Program-made: the position numbers and the translations under genes
Origin: an uncultured Caulobacterales bacterium
GTDB lineage: Bacteria; Pseudomonadota; Alphaproteobacteria; Caulobacterales; Caulobacteraceae
Assembly (NCBI GenBank): GCA_903862425.1
Contig: CAIOYC010000033.1
Location: forward strand, 1 to 64,000
Direction: 5' to 3'
Length of the DNA: 64,000 nt
Part shown: positions 55,719 to 63,353 of the stretch, piece after piece
Layout: every line of letters begins with the position of its first letter
Numbering within the stretch: the first letter of the stretch is position 1
The notes under the pieces: model-generated
Told to the model about the DNA's origin: nothing
Databases searched by the model: none
Seen by the model: the letters and a program-made list of their open reading frames with translations, nothing else

Positions 55719-56006
55719 TCAGAGCAGGGTCGCACCGCAAGTCTTATGGCGGCAGGGCCGCCAATCCATTGGCCCAACCTTCTCCCACTCAATCTCCGCT
55801 CCGGCGTTGCTGAGTAGGCGGCCGCTACAATTCCAGCAGCGCAGGCGCCACATCAGGATTGTCAGGTATGCAACTTCGACTATCCAGACAGCGAGCCCAC
55901 TCAGAAGCCCTCCGATACAGCCGACCACAATTGCTACCACCGCCGCGCCGATAATGGAGACCTGAAGGATGCGCCATTGCTTCCGAAGGTGTTCGCGGCT
56001 GCTCAT
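55719..56006 (-). CDS. Small membrane protein with zinc-ribbon-like cysteines
   Basis: The 95-residue product has two membrane segments (about 12-30 and 33-52) and a C-terminal cytoplasmic part with CWNC (about 58-61) and CRHKTC (about 84-89), a pair that could bind zinc. Family not recognised. It shares the lower GC of the lipoprotein gene just downstream (62 bases), and the two may be one unit. Confidence 0.6.
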   Translation of the reverse strand: MSSREHLRKQWRILQVSIIGAAVVAIVVGCIGGLLSGLAVWIVEVAYLTILMWRLRCWNCSGRLLSNAGAEIEWEKVGPMDWRPCRHKTCGATLL

Positions 56007-56505
56007 CTGGGCCTTCTAGCACGGGAGCGCCAACGGCAGAAAACCACCCTTCTGCGACCTTCGGGCTGTCGGCTCGTCCGCGATTTAGAAGCCGCGCCCC
56101 TTAAGGAAGACCGACAGTTGGAGTGTTTTCCCGCGCCGCTATCCGGTGAGGTATAATGGGTTAGGCCAAAACTGAGCGGCCATGCTCATTGACAGCGTCA
56201 GATGGATATTAGGACGCACGACCTTGTGGAAAGTCGGAATCGAAATCAGAAGCAGGTGCGCTTGTGGCTGCTGGGCGCAGTTCGCGCCAATTTTTGTGGG
56301 GCGGCGCGCGAAGGTCCGGATGGAGAGTCCGGCGCTTAAGTGAATGGTCCGACAGGAAAATGTCCGCTCGGCCGGACAGTCCGGACTCTTTTTGGTGAGT
56401 CCGGCGCCGTCGGGGTCGGGCGTGTCCAGGGTGAGGCTCGCCGTGGGGCTTGTAGGCGGATAGAGGCGCGGGCCGGGGCGAGCGATCCTGATCTTCTCCC
56501 CGGCG
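56007..56505. other. Gene-free stretch with promoter, structured element and terminator-like end
   Basis: No convincing coding gene is seen in these 499 bases; a 125-codon minus-strand ORF here has atypical composition. On the plus strand, a consensus TATAAT lies at 56152-56157. AGAGTCCGG (56324-56332) pairs with CCGGACTCT (56381-56389), enclosing a smaller stem TGTCCG (56361-56366) / CGGACA (56373-56378), and is followed by TTTTT (56389-56393). This looks like an intrinsic terminator at the end of a possible RNA of about 230 bases. A -35 element is not clear. Confidence 0.45.
56158..56393 (+). ncRNA. Candidate small RNA (unconfirmed)
   Basis: The span runs from just after a TATAAT box to the T-run of the structured terminator described for this gap. 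It also contains GGCGC...GCGCC at about 56274-56289. It does not match 6S, 4.5S, RNase P or tmRNA features I know. The call rests on promoter plus terminator only. Confidence 0.25.
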
Positions 56506-57114
56506 CTATCCCGCACCGGCGGTCATGGCCAGGGCCATGAGGCGGGCCTCCAGCTTGTCGCGCACCATGGGCCACTCCTCCGACAGGATGGAGAAGACGC
56601 AGGTGTCGCGCACGCGGCCGGTCCAGGTGATGCGGTCGTGGCGCTCGATCCCGTCCAGGTGGGCGCCGAGTTTGGTCACCGCCGCACGGCTCCGGGCATT
56701 GATGGCGTCGACGCGGAACTGGACCACATTGGCCCCGGTCTCCATCAGGCCGCCGGGCGCGAAGGCGTGGCCGAGCATCAGCATCTTGGCCTCCGGGTTG
56801 ATCGCGCCGCCGCGGGCGTCGGGCCGGTAATAGGTATTGCCGATCTCCACCCGGCGGTTCGTGGCGTCGCGGGTGTAAAGGCTGCAGCCCACCACCTCGC
56901 CGTGATGGATCACTGCATAGCCGGCCCGGTTCGGGTCGCTCACCAGCCGGGCCCACCAGACATCGAGGTTGGAGCCGTTCATCGGCGTGGGATAGAGCGA
57001 GGTCCAGATATCCGCATCCGCATCGCAGGCGGCGCGCAGGGGCTCGCGATGCGCTTCTCCCAGAGGCTCCAGCCGCACGAAACGGCCGTCCAGAACCGGC
57101 AGGGCCTTGGTCAT
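56506..57114 (-). CDS. GNAT-family acetyltransferase (RimJ/RimL-like)
   Basis: The 202-residue product has the GNAT acyl-CoA fold: [15 protein letters not shown] at the start, [23 protein letters not shown] near 75-95, and [20 protein letters not shown] near 133-152, the usual RimJ/RimL-type C-terminal signature. These enzymes acetylate proteins or small molecules; the substrate here is unknown. It is divergent from the acyl-CoA dehydrogenase gene, with 183 bases between starts. Confidence 0.88.
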   Translation of the reverse strand: MTKALPVLDGRFVRLEPLGEAHREPLRAACDADADIWTSLYPTPMNGSNLDVWWARLVSDPNRAGYAVIHHGEVVGCSLYTRDATNRRVEIGNTYYRPDARGGAINPEAKMLMLGHAFAPGGLMETGANVVQFRVDAINARSRAAVTKLGAHLDGIERHDRITWTGRVRDTCVFSILSEEWPMVRDKLEARLMALAMTAGAG

Positions 57115-57297
57115 CGCGGCATGATCTCCGTCATGGCGCTGTCGTGCAGGCGCCTCATCACTAGCAAACGACAGTCTGACTTGCGGTCGGCCCTAGCGAT
57201 AGGGCAGAATGGGAAAATCAAAAAACCGGTATGGAACCACACCGGAGCCTCGCAGGGGTCGTATGGACCCCCATCGGGCTCCAACAGGGAGCACTTC

Positions 57298-58602
57298 ATG
57301 GACTTCAGTCTTTCGGAACACCAGCGCCATTACCTTGACCGGGTAAAGGCGTTCATGGACGAGCACATCTACCCCGCCGTCCCCCGCTATAACGAGGAGA
57401 TGAACGTCATCGGCGCCGAGCGCTGGAAGGTCGTTCAGGTGGTCGAGGAGCTGAAGGAGAAGGCCAAGGCCGCGGGCCTGTGGAACTTCTTCATGCCCCC
57501 CCATTCGGGCCAGGTGCACGTGGACGACACCTTCGAGTTCAAGGGCATCCAGCTCACCAATCTCGAATACTCCATGATCGCCGAAGAGCTCGGCAAGGTC
57601 GGTTTCGCTTCGGAAGTTTTCAACTGCTCCGCGCCCGACACCGGCAATATGGAAGTGCTCATGCGCTACGGCACGCTGGAGCAGAAGGAAAAGTGGCTGC
57701 GCCCGCTGATGAACGGCGAGATCCGCTCCGCCTTCCTGATGACCGAGCCGGACGTGGCCTCCTCGGACGCCACCAACATCCAGACCGAGATCCGCCGCGA
57801 AGGTGACGAATACGTCATCAACGGGCGCAAGTGGTGGTCGTCGGGCGTGGGCGATCCGCGCTGCAAGGTGGCCATCGTGATGGGCCGCACCAATCCGGAG
57901 CGCGAGCGCCACGCCCAGCAGTCGCAAGTGCTCGTGCCGCTGGACGCCCCTGGGGTCGAGATCGTGCGCATGCTGCCGGTGTTCGGCTATGACGACGCCC
58001 CCCACGGCCACGCCGAGGTCATCCTGAAGAACGTTCGGGTGAAGATCGAGGACAGCCTGCTGCTCGGCGAAGGCCGCGGCTTCGAGATCGCCCAGGGGCG
58101 CCTGGGTCCGGGCCGCATCCACCACTGCATGCGCACCATCGGTACCGCCGAAGTGGCGCTGGAGAAGATGGTCAAGCGCCTGCAGTCGCGCAAAGCCTTC
58201 GGCAAATACATCTCCGACCACTCGGTCTGGGAAGAGCGCGTGGCCGAGGCCCGCATCAATATCGAGATGTGCCGCCTGCTCTGCCTCAAGGCCGCAGACA
58301 TGATGGACAAGGCCGGCAACAAATCCGCCCGGCTGGAGATCGCCATGATCAAGGTCGCCGCGCCGAAGATCGCCTGCAAGATCATCGACGACGCCATCCA
58401 GGCCCACGGCGGCGGCGGCGTGACCACCGACTTCGGCCTGGCCATCGCCTACGCTCATCAGCGCACCCTGCGCCTCGCCGATGGTCCGGACGAAGTGCAC
58501 GCCCGCACCATCGCCCGCATGGAATACGGCAAATACGGCGACGCGGTGGTGAAGCTGCGCCACGAAGCTGAAGAGAAACTCCTGGTCGCCGGCATCCGCT
58601 AG
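57298..58602 (+). CDS. Acyl-CoA dehydrogenase
   Basis: The 434-residue flavoenzyme oxidises acyl-CoA to enoyl-CoA. It has an N-terminal helical domain (MDFSLSEHQ..), the FAD/substrate-binding [14 protein letters not shown] near 142, a beta domain with [10 protein letters not shown] near 180, and the C-terminal [15 protein letters not shown] and [11 protein letters not shown] near 390. The DGPDEVH ending is of the FadE36/ACAD10-11 type, which acts on longer or modified acyl chains. It ends five bases before a convergent membrane protein gene. Confidence 0.92.
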   Translation: MDFSLSEHQRHYLDRVKAFMDEHIYPAVPRYNEEMNVIGAERWKVVQVVEELKEKAKAAGLWNFFMPPHSGQVHVDDTFEFKGIQLTNLEYSMIAEELGKVGFASEVFNCSAPDTGNMEVLMRYGTLEQKEKWLRPLMNGEIRSAFLMTEPDVASSDATNIQTEIRREGDEYVINGRKWWSSGVGDPRCKVAIVMGRTNPERERHAQQSQVLVPLDAPGVEIVRMLPVFGYDDAPHGHAEVILKNVRVKIEDSLLLGEGRGFEIAQGRLGPGRIHHCMRTIGTAEVALEKMVKRLQSRKAFGKYISDHSVWEERVAEARINIEMCRLLCLKAADMMDKAGNKSARLEIAMIKVAAPKIACKIIDDAIQAHGGGGVTTDFGLAIAYAHQRTLRLADGPDEVHARTIARMEYGKYGDAVVKLRHEAEEKLLVAGIR

Positions 58603-58606
58603 GCGT

Positions 58607-59077
58607 TCAGAAACCCCATAGGTCGAGGAAGCCGCGGTCCAGTGGGCCGCGGCTTGTTTCATGCCGATTGCGTGACACCTGGGCGATGCTCGCACTCAGC
58701 AGGGCGGCGAGGATCAACCAGGAAAGCGCCATCAAGGCGGTGGCGTAAGCCGCCGCCGACAAGGTTTCCGGCGTCCTCCACGCGGCCAGATGGACCGCCA
58801 CCGAGGCGGCCTGCAGCACCGTCGCCAGCCCAGCCCAGCCGCGTCGACTACCCATCAGCGCCCAGCCAAAGACCGCGAGCTGCACGACGTCCGCCGCCAG
58901 GAGCCTGCCCTGCAGGTGTCGCCAGCCGTGATGATCGATTAGCCAGGGGCCGAGCAGCGAGGTCGCCAGCACGACGGCCACGGCGCCGCGCAGGGCCCTA
59001 TCGCCCCGGTATAGTGCGCCAGCGATCGCAAGGGCGAGCAGGCCGTACCAGACCGCGAATAGGACGACAGGGGGCAT
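58607..59077 (-). CDS. Small multi-pass membrane protein
   Basis: The 156-residue product has about four membrane segments (5-22, 30-48, 60-77 and 108-132) and a charged C-terminal tail (SRNRHETSRGP). No family is recognised. The ATG at 59077 begins directly with a hydrophobic segment. It converges with the acyl-CoA dehydrogenase gene. Confidence 0.65.
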   Translation of the reverse strand: MPPVVLFAVWYGLLALAIAGALYRGDRALRGAVAVVLATSLLGPWLIDHHGWRHLQGRLLAADVVQLAVFGWALMGSRRGWAGLATVLQAASVAVHLAAWRTPETLSAAAYATALMALSWLILAALLSASIAQVSRNRHETSRGPLDRGFLDLWGF

Positions 59078-59114
59078 GAAGCGGCCTCCGGCTCGGCGCC
59101 GAAGGCCAGACCTA

Positions 59115-59519
59115 TCACGCGCCCGCCGCTTGGGGGACCGAATCCACCTTGGCTTCGGGGATAAAGGTCGTGCCCTGGTCGGGCTTGTCGCCGGGATTGG
59201 TCATCACATGCACGCCGACCTGGCGCTGGGTAAGATCCATCGCCTTGTGCAGGCGCGCCGAGCGTGCGCGAGCGTCGGCTAGGCTGGCCACGAGGCCGAG
59301 GGCTTCATCGACGATGGGCTGTCCGTGGAAGATAGAGAGGTTCAGGCGCTTGCGTTCGGAGACGACCCTGAGGATCAGGGCGGCGCTTTGACCGAGGGCT
59401 TCCTCGACCCCGTCCTCAAGCTCGAAGAGGGCGTCGGCCATCTGTTCGGCCACGGCCTGGCGGGCGGCGACGGTGAACTTGTCGGCATGGGAAGGGCGCA
59501 GGCGGCGGATGTTGGACAT
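59115..59519 (-). CDS. Hypothetical helical protein
   Basis: The 134-residue product is mostly alpha-helical (FTVAARQAVAEQMADALFELED, EALGQSAALILRVVSERKRL) with a polar C-terminus. An AAGGAA ribosome site precedes the ATG at 59519. It begins MSNIRRL, like MSNVTRL of the gene at 60073, but similarity does not continue. No family known. It is the last gene of a minus-strand group started by a LuxR-type HTH gene. Confidence 0.65.
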   Translation of the reverse strand: MSNIRRLRPSHADKFTVAARQAVAEQMADALFELEDGVEEALGQSAALILRVVSERKRLNLSIFHGQPIVDEALGLVASLADARARSARLHKAMDLTQRQVGVHVMTNPGDKPDQGTTFIPEAKVDSVPQAAGA

Positions 59520-59528
59520 GGCGGTTCC

Positions 59529-59696
59529 TTATGGGCCGCCCGAGGGCAGCATCTGGTGATGCGCCGGCCGCTCACAGAGGGCGGATTGCCGGCAGAACAG
59601 GGTGAAGTGGCCCAGCCAATCGGTCACAGCGGTCAGGGAGAGCGACAGCAGGACGACCGCGATCAGAAGCCGGGTAACGATCTGGAACGGGGTCAG
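59529..59696 (-). CDS. Possible small membrane protein starting at CTG
   Basis: In the frame that stays open from the HTH gene, 55 codons encode a good membrane segment (IVTRLLIAVVLLSLSLTAVT near residue 5-24) and a short tail with two Cys. A CTG at 59696 overlaps the stop of the previous gene (CTGA) in the manner of an ATGA overlap. Without evidence for CTG use this stays tentative; the stretch could instead be the C-terminus of the HTH ORF. Confidence 0.25.
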   Translation of the reverse strand: MTPFQIVTRLLIAVVLLSLSLTAVTDWLGHFTLFCRQSALCERPAHHQMLPSGGP

Positions 59697-60413
59697 GGCA
59701 TCGGCGCCTCCCCGGTTTCGCTGGTCGGCTCCGACATGCTCTGCTCGTCCAGAACGAGGCCGGCCAAGAGGATCAAGCCGCGCACCACCATCTCCGGGGT
59801 TTGCCAGGCCGCCCGCGACTTCAATTCCTCCAGCAGCGGATAGACCATGGAGCGGCTGCGGCGGGTCCAGGCCAACTCCTCCAATTGACGACGCACCGCC
59901 GCCCAGGAGATGGCCGGCAGGGTATCGACCGTTGGCATCGGCGCAAACCGCGCCTGGAACGCCGCGATCTCCGTACGCCTGCGATAGAGTTCGGCGATCT
60001 GCCGCGCCTGCCGTTCCCGTCTCACCGCCGCTTCGACTTCCGGGCCGAGCATCAGCCGGGTCACATTGCTCATGGTCTGTGTCCCTAGTTCGAAGCGCAG
60101 ATGAACCGAGGACTGAGAATTCGGACAGTTCCGCCGGATCGTATACGACCCGGTCGTAGCCACCACGGCGCCGTTCGTAGGAGGCAAAGGCGCGGGCAGC
60201 CTGCCGCCGATCGGCCAGACCAAGCTTATGCACCGCGTCGGCGATAGCCTTGTCGATGGCGTCCTTCTTGATCTCGCTTTGGACGAGCGCGATCTCTTTC
60301 GAAGTCAGGTCTTCGGCGACCAGGCGCAACAGGGCCCGCTGTCTGTCGCTTAGACGCAGGAACAGATTTTCGTCGAGCCCCTCACAAGAAGCACGTTGGG
60401 GTAGAGTCGCCAC
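59529..60413 (-). CDS. LuxR-type HTH regulator ORF, 3' end uncertain
   Basis: Starts with GTG at 60413 after a strong AGGGAGG site. Residues about 18-75 form a LuxR/sigma-4-type helix-turn-helix: LSDRQRALLRLVAEDLTSKE, then DAVHKLGLADRRQAARAF. Clear coding character ends near residue 100 (VVYDPAELSE). The frame then stays open to 59529 but reads as antisense-like filler over the 59693-60073 gene, ending in a membrane segment. Either the true gene ends near 60085 (a stop in another frame, implying a frameshift), or it continues as a membrane-tethered HTH protein. Related HTH proteins with a C-terminal membrane segment occur in this group, from memory. Confidence 0.5.
   Translation of the reverse strand: MATLPQRASCEGLDENLFLRLSDRQRALLRLVAEDLTSKEIALVQSEIKKDAIDKAIADAVHKLGLADRRQAARAFASYERRRGGYDRVVYDPAELSEFSVLGSSALRTRDTDHEQCDPADARPGSRSGGETGTAGAADRRTLSQAYGDRGVPGAVCADANGRYPAGHLLGGGASSIGGVGLDPPQPLHGLSAAGGIEVAGGLANPGDGGARLDPLGRPRSGRAEHVGADQRNRGGADALTPFQIVTRLLIAVVLLSLSLTAVTDWLGHFTLFCRQSALCERPAHHQMLPSGGP
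59693..60073 (-). CDS. Hypothetical protein downstream of the HTH gene
   Basis: The 126-residue product is rich in charged helices (PEVEAAVRRERQARQIAELYRRR) and has a conserved-looking SWAAVRRQLEELAW and a hydrophobic VVRGLILLAGLVL near 95-107. High third-position GC and balanced composition support this frame over the overlapping HTH frame. Family not recognised. It overlaps the long HTH ORF entirely in another frame. Confidence 0.6.
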   Translation of the reverse strand: MSNVTRLMLGPEVEAAVRRERQARQIAELYRRRTEIAAFQARFAPMPTVDTLPAISWAAVRRQLEELAWTRRSRSMVYPLLEELKSRAAWQTPEMVVRGLILLAGLVLDEQSMSEPTSETGEAPMP

Positions 60414-60560
60414 TACTCACCTCCCTTTGATCGCCGGCTTAGCTTATTCAACTTCAAAGCGTTTGCCGCTGCGACTGAATGCATCTTCACGGGGGCCCCA
60501 ACCCCGGCATTACTTCTGGTGGACCGAATGGCTAAGATCGCGCTAGGATTGTCCGCACTC

Positions 60561-60576
60561 CCGATCCGGGGATCGG
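60561..60576. promoter_or_regulatory. Palindromic operator upstream of the XRE gene
   Basis: CCGATCC (60561-60567), GG, GGATCGG (60570-60576) is a perfect 7-2-7 inverted repeat 37 bases before the XRE start codon, in the divergent region between the HTH operon and the XRE gene. It is a likely site for autoregulation and control of the opposing genes. Confidence 0.5.
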
Positions 60577-60613
60577 ACCGAACCACGTTGATCGTTTCTA
60601 GGAGCGTGTACGC

Positions 60614-60988
60614 ATGGCTGAAGAGCCTGATCCGATCGACCGCGCCGTCGGCGCGCGCGTTCGTCTGCGACGGCGTGCGCTGAAGATCAGCCAGATGTCC
60701 CTGGCCAGCGCTCTCGGCGTATCGTTCCAGCAGGTCCAGAAGTACGAGCGCGGCGCGAACCGGGTTTCCGCCTCCTCGCTGGTGCGCATGGCTACGGCCC
60801 TGGAATGCACCGTCGCCCACCTCGTCGGCGAGGGCGAAGGCGACCAGGCCTCGTTCGCTGGCGATCTGCTCCCGTCTGACGCCCTCGAATTGATCGAGGT
60901 CTTCTCCCGCATCAGCGATCCGCGGGCGCGGCGCGCCATCATCGATCTCGCGACGAGCCTAGGCGAGAAGACCTGCCCATCGGACTGA
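60614..60988 (+). CDS. XRE-family transcriptional regulator
   Basis: The 124-residue protein has an N-terminal Cro/CI-type helix-turn-helix: VGARVRLRRRALKISQMSLA, then GVSFQQVQKYERGANRVSASS (about 10-58). The QQVQKYERGxNRVS text is typical of a common alphaproteobacterial XRE group (PraR-like). The C-terminal half is helical and acidic. It is divergent from the HTH operon and follows a perfect palindrome. Confidence 0.9.
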   Translation: MAEEPDPIDRAVGARVRLRRRALKISQMSLASALGVSFQQVQKYERGANRVSASSLVRMATALECTVAHLVGEGEGDQASFAGDLLPSDALELIEVFSRISDPRARRAIIDLATSLGEKTCPSD

Positions 60989-61148
60989 AGTCCGACGCCC
61001 GGCGGCGGTTGACGGCGCCAAGCGGGGTGGACCGATCGGGCTAATGGAGGCCCTCGCGGATGCCGAGCCGGGGTCGCGGACGACCGACATCAAGGCCGCC
61101 TGACACCGGGCCATTTCCCCGCCGCCTCCACCCGGCTAGTGTTCGCCC

Positions 61149-61838
61149 ATGAAGGTGCTGGTGGTCGAGGATGACGCGGAGACCTCCGCCTACGTGGCGC
61201 GGGGGCTCAAGGAGCAGGGCCACGGAGTCGAGGTCGCCGCGAACGGCCGCGACGGTCTCTTCCTGGCGCTGGACCAGAGCTATGATGTGGTCATCATGGA
61301 CCGCATGCTTCCGGGCATGGACGGGCTGAGCGTGGTCAAGTCGATGCGCGCGGGCGGGATGGACACGCCGGTCATCTTCCTCACCGCGCTCGGCGGGGTG
61401 GGCGAGCGGGTGGAGGGCCTGGAGGCCGGCGCCGACGACTATCTGGTCAAGCCCTTCTCGTTCTCGGAGCTGAACGCGCGGGTCAACGCCCTCGCCCGCC
61501 GCCCGCCTATCAAGGCCGAGGCGGCCAACCTCGTCATCGGCGACCTCGACCTGAACCGGCTGCAGCGGCAGGCGAGGCTCGGCGACCAGCAACTCGACCT
61601 CAAGCCCAAGGAATTCGCCCTCCTCGAATACCTGATGATGAATGCGGATCGGGTGGTGACGCGCACCATGCTGCTGGAGCACGTGTGGGACTTCCACTTC
61701 GATCCCAAGACCACCATCGTGGAGACCCATATCAGCCGTCTGCGCGCCAAGCTCGAGACGGCGCGGGATGCTGGCGCCGGCACGCCGCCCCAGCTCCTGA
61801 CCGTGCGCGGCGCGGGATACATGCTGGGTGGCGGCTAG
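61149..61838 (+). CDS. OmpR-family response regulator
   Basis: The 229-residue product has a receiver domain (VVEDDAETS at the start, phosphoacceptor Asp in VVIMDRMLPGMDG near 51, Lys in YLVKPFSFSE near 101) and a C-terminal winged-helix DNA-binding domain (LLEYLMMNADRVVTRTMLLEHVW and VETHISRLRAKLE). It partners the histidine kinase that overlaps its 3' end. Target genes are unknown. Confidence 0.94.
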   Translation: MKVLVVEDDAETSAYVARGLKEQGHGVEVAANGRDGLFLALDQSYDVVIMDRMLPGMDGLSVVKSMRAGGMDTPVIFLTALGGVGERVEGLEAGADDYLVKPFSFSELNARVNALARRPPIKAEAANLVIGDLDLNRLQRQARLGDQQLDLKPKEFALLEYLMMNADRVVTRTMLLEHVWDFHFDPKTTIVETHISRLRAKLETARDAGAGTPPQLLTVRGAGYMLGGG

Positions 61839-63282
61839 CCTTCCCCCTCGTCTGCGGCGGCGGCTGACCCCGCGCGCGCCCTCGACCCGTGCGCGGGTGG
61901 CGACCCTGCTCGTCATCCTCTTCGTGGCGGCCTTCGGCATCTCGGGGGTCGCCACCTGGGCCGTGTTGTCCCAGCCCGTGGACGCGGGGGTCGAGGCGCG
62001 ACTGGACCGCGAGACCCAGACCCTCATCCGCCTCTACAGCTCGCTGCCGCTGCCCGAGGCGATCCACGAGATCCGTTCACGCGAGCGCCGCGCGGCGGGC
62101 CTGCACTGGCGCCTGGCGGAGCGGAACGGCGCGGTCATCGCCGGGGACCTTCCGGAGGGCAATCTCTACCGCCCTGGCCTGACCAGCGTCCCCGCCGGAC
62201 CGCCCCACGACCTGCCGCAGGTCGAGGAGGAGACGGCTCCGGTCGAGGACGAGGAGGCCGACGCCGCCGACCGGCTGCGCGTGCTCACCGTCGCCTGGCC
62301 CGACGGCAAGCTGCTGTCGGTGGGCGAGGATCTCGGGCGGATGCCGGAGGTGCGCCGCCAGTTCCTGCGCACCTTCCTGCTCACCTCCGGCGCGGCGCTG
62401 ATGATCGCCCTGGGGCTGGTGCTCACCTTCGCCAGCCGGCTGCTGGGCCGGATCGAGGTCATCGCCCGCACCGCCGACGCCGTCTCGGGCGAGGACATGG
62501 GGGCGCGGGTTCCCATGCGGGCCAACGGCCGGGGCGACGACATCGACAGGCTGGCCCTGTCGGTGAACCTTATGCTGGACCGCATCGCCGGGCTGCTCGC
62601 CAGCGTGCGCCAGGTCTCGGACGATGTGGCGCACGACCTGCGCACCCCCCTCGCTCACCTCAAGCAGCGGATCGAGACGGCGCTGAACGGCCCACCCGAT
62701 GTCGATACCTATCGCGCGGCGCTGGAGGGCGCCTCGGACAAGATCGACGAGGTGCTGGCCACCTTCGAGGCCCTGCTCGCCATCGCCCGCCTCGAAGCTG
62801 GATCGCAGGGACCGCATTTCCAGCCCATGGACCTGTCGCAGGTGGCGGAAGCCGTGGTCGAGGCCTTCCGCCCTTCCGCCGAGGATGGCGGACGGGAGAT
62901 CCTTCTCTCGGCGCCCCATCCCCTGCCCCTCCGCGGCGAGCGCGCGCTGATCACCCAGATGCTGGCGAACCTGGTGGAGAACGCCCTGATCCACACCCCC
63001 CGCGGCTCCACCGTGGAGGTGCGGGCCGAGCGGCTGGGCGCCACCGCCCGCCTGGTGGTGGAGGACGACGGCCCCGGAGTGAGCGACGAGGAGCGGACCC
63101 GAATCTTCGAGCGCTTCTTCCGCGTCGATCGCAGCCGCACCACGCCGGGCTCCGGCCTCGGCCTCAGCCTCGCCGCCGCCGTCGCCGCCGCCCACGGCGC
63201 CCAGATCAAGGCCGAGGACGCGCGCCCGGGCCTGCGCATCCACGTGGACTTCCCCCTCGCGCGGGAGGAGCCCGCCGCCTGA
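61828..63282 (+). CDS. Sensor histidine kinase
   Basis: The 484-residue product has a membrane segment at about 25-47, a periplasmic domain of about 130 residues, a second membrane segment at about 182-202, a HAMP domain (to about 255), the phosphoacceptor motif DVAHDLRTPLAHLK (His about 270) and a catalytic domain with NLVENALIHTP, DDGPGV and GSGLGLSLA. A GTG start at 61828 overlaps the regulator's stop by 11 bases, so the two are coupled. The periplasmic loop ends in an acidic stretch (EEETAPVEDEEADAAD), which could bind metal ions or polyamines; this is inference. Confidence 0.92.
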   Translation: MAASLPPRLRRRLTPRAPSTRARVATLLVILFVAAFGISGVATWAVLSQPVDAGVEARLDRETQTLIRLYSSLPLPEAIHEIRSRERRAAGLHWRLAERNGAVIAGDLPEGNLYRPGLTSVPAGPPHDLPQVEEETAPVEDEEADAADRLRVLTVAWPDGKLLSVGEDLGRMPEVRRQFLRTFLLTSGAALMIALGLVLTFASRLLGRIEVIARTADAVSGEDMGARVPMRANGRGDDIDRLALSVNLMLDRIAGLLASVRQVSDDVAHDLRTPLAHLKQRIETALNGPPDVDTYRAALEGASDKIDEVLATFEALLAIARLEAGSQGPHFQPMDLSQVAEAVVEAFRPSAEDGGREILLSAPHPLPLRGERALITQMLANLVENALIHTPRGSTVEVRAERLGATARLVVEDDGPGVSDEERTRIFERFFRVDRSRTTPGSGLGLSLAAAVAAAHGAQIKAEDARPGLRIHVDFPLAREEPAA

Positions 63283-63353
63283 GCCAGCACCGGTTTAGGG
63301 CTCGTTAAGCCTGATCCCCGACTCTTGCGCCGCATCTGCGGAGCGATACGGCG

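Noticed and set aside
56139-56516. 125-codon minus-strand ORF in the low-GC gap
   Set aside because: No ribosome site, odd composition, and it runs into the acetyltransferase gene; better explained as non-coding.
59115-60988. Gene transfer agent activator/repressor module
   Set aside because: The HTH/XRE layout recalled GTA regulators, but no specific motif of the GTA activators or capsid genes is present.
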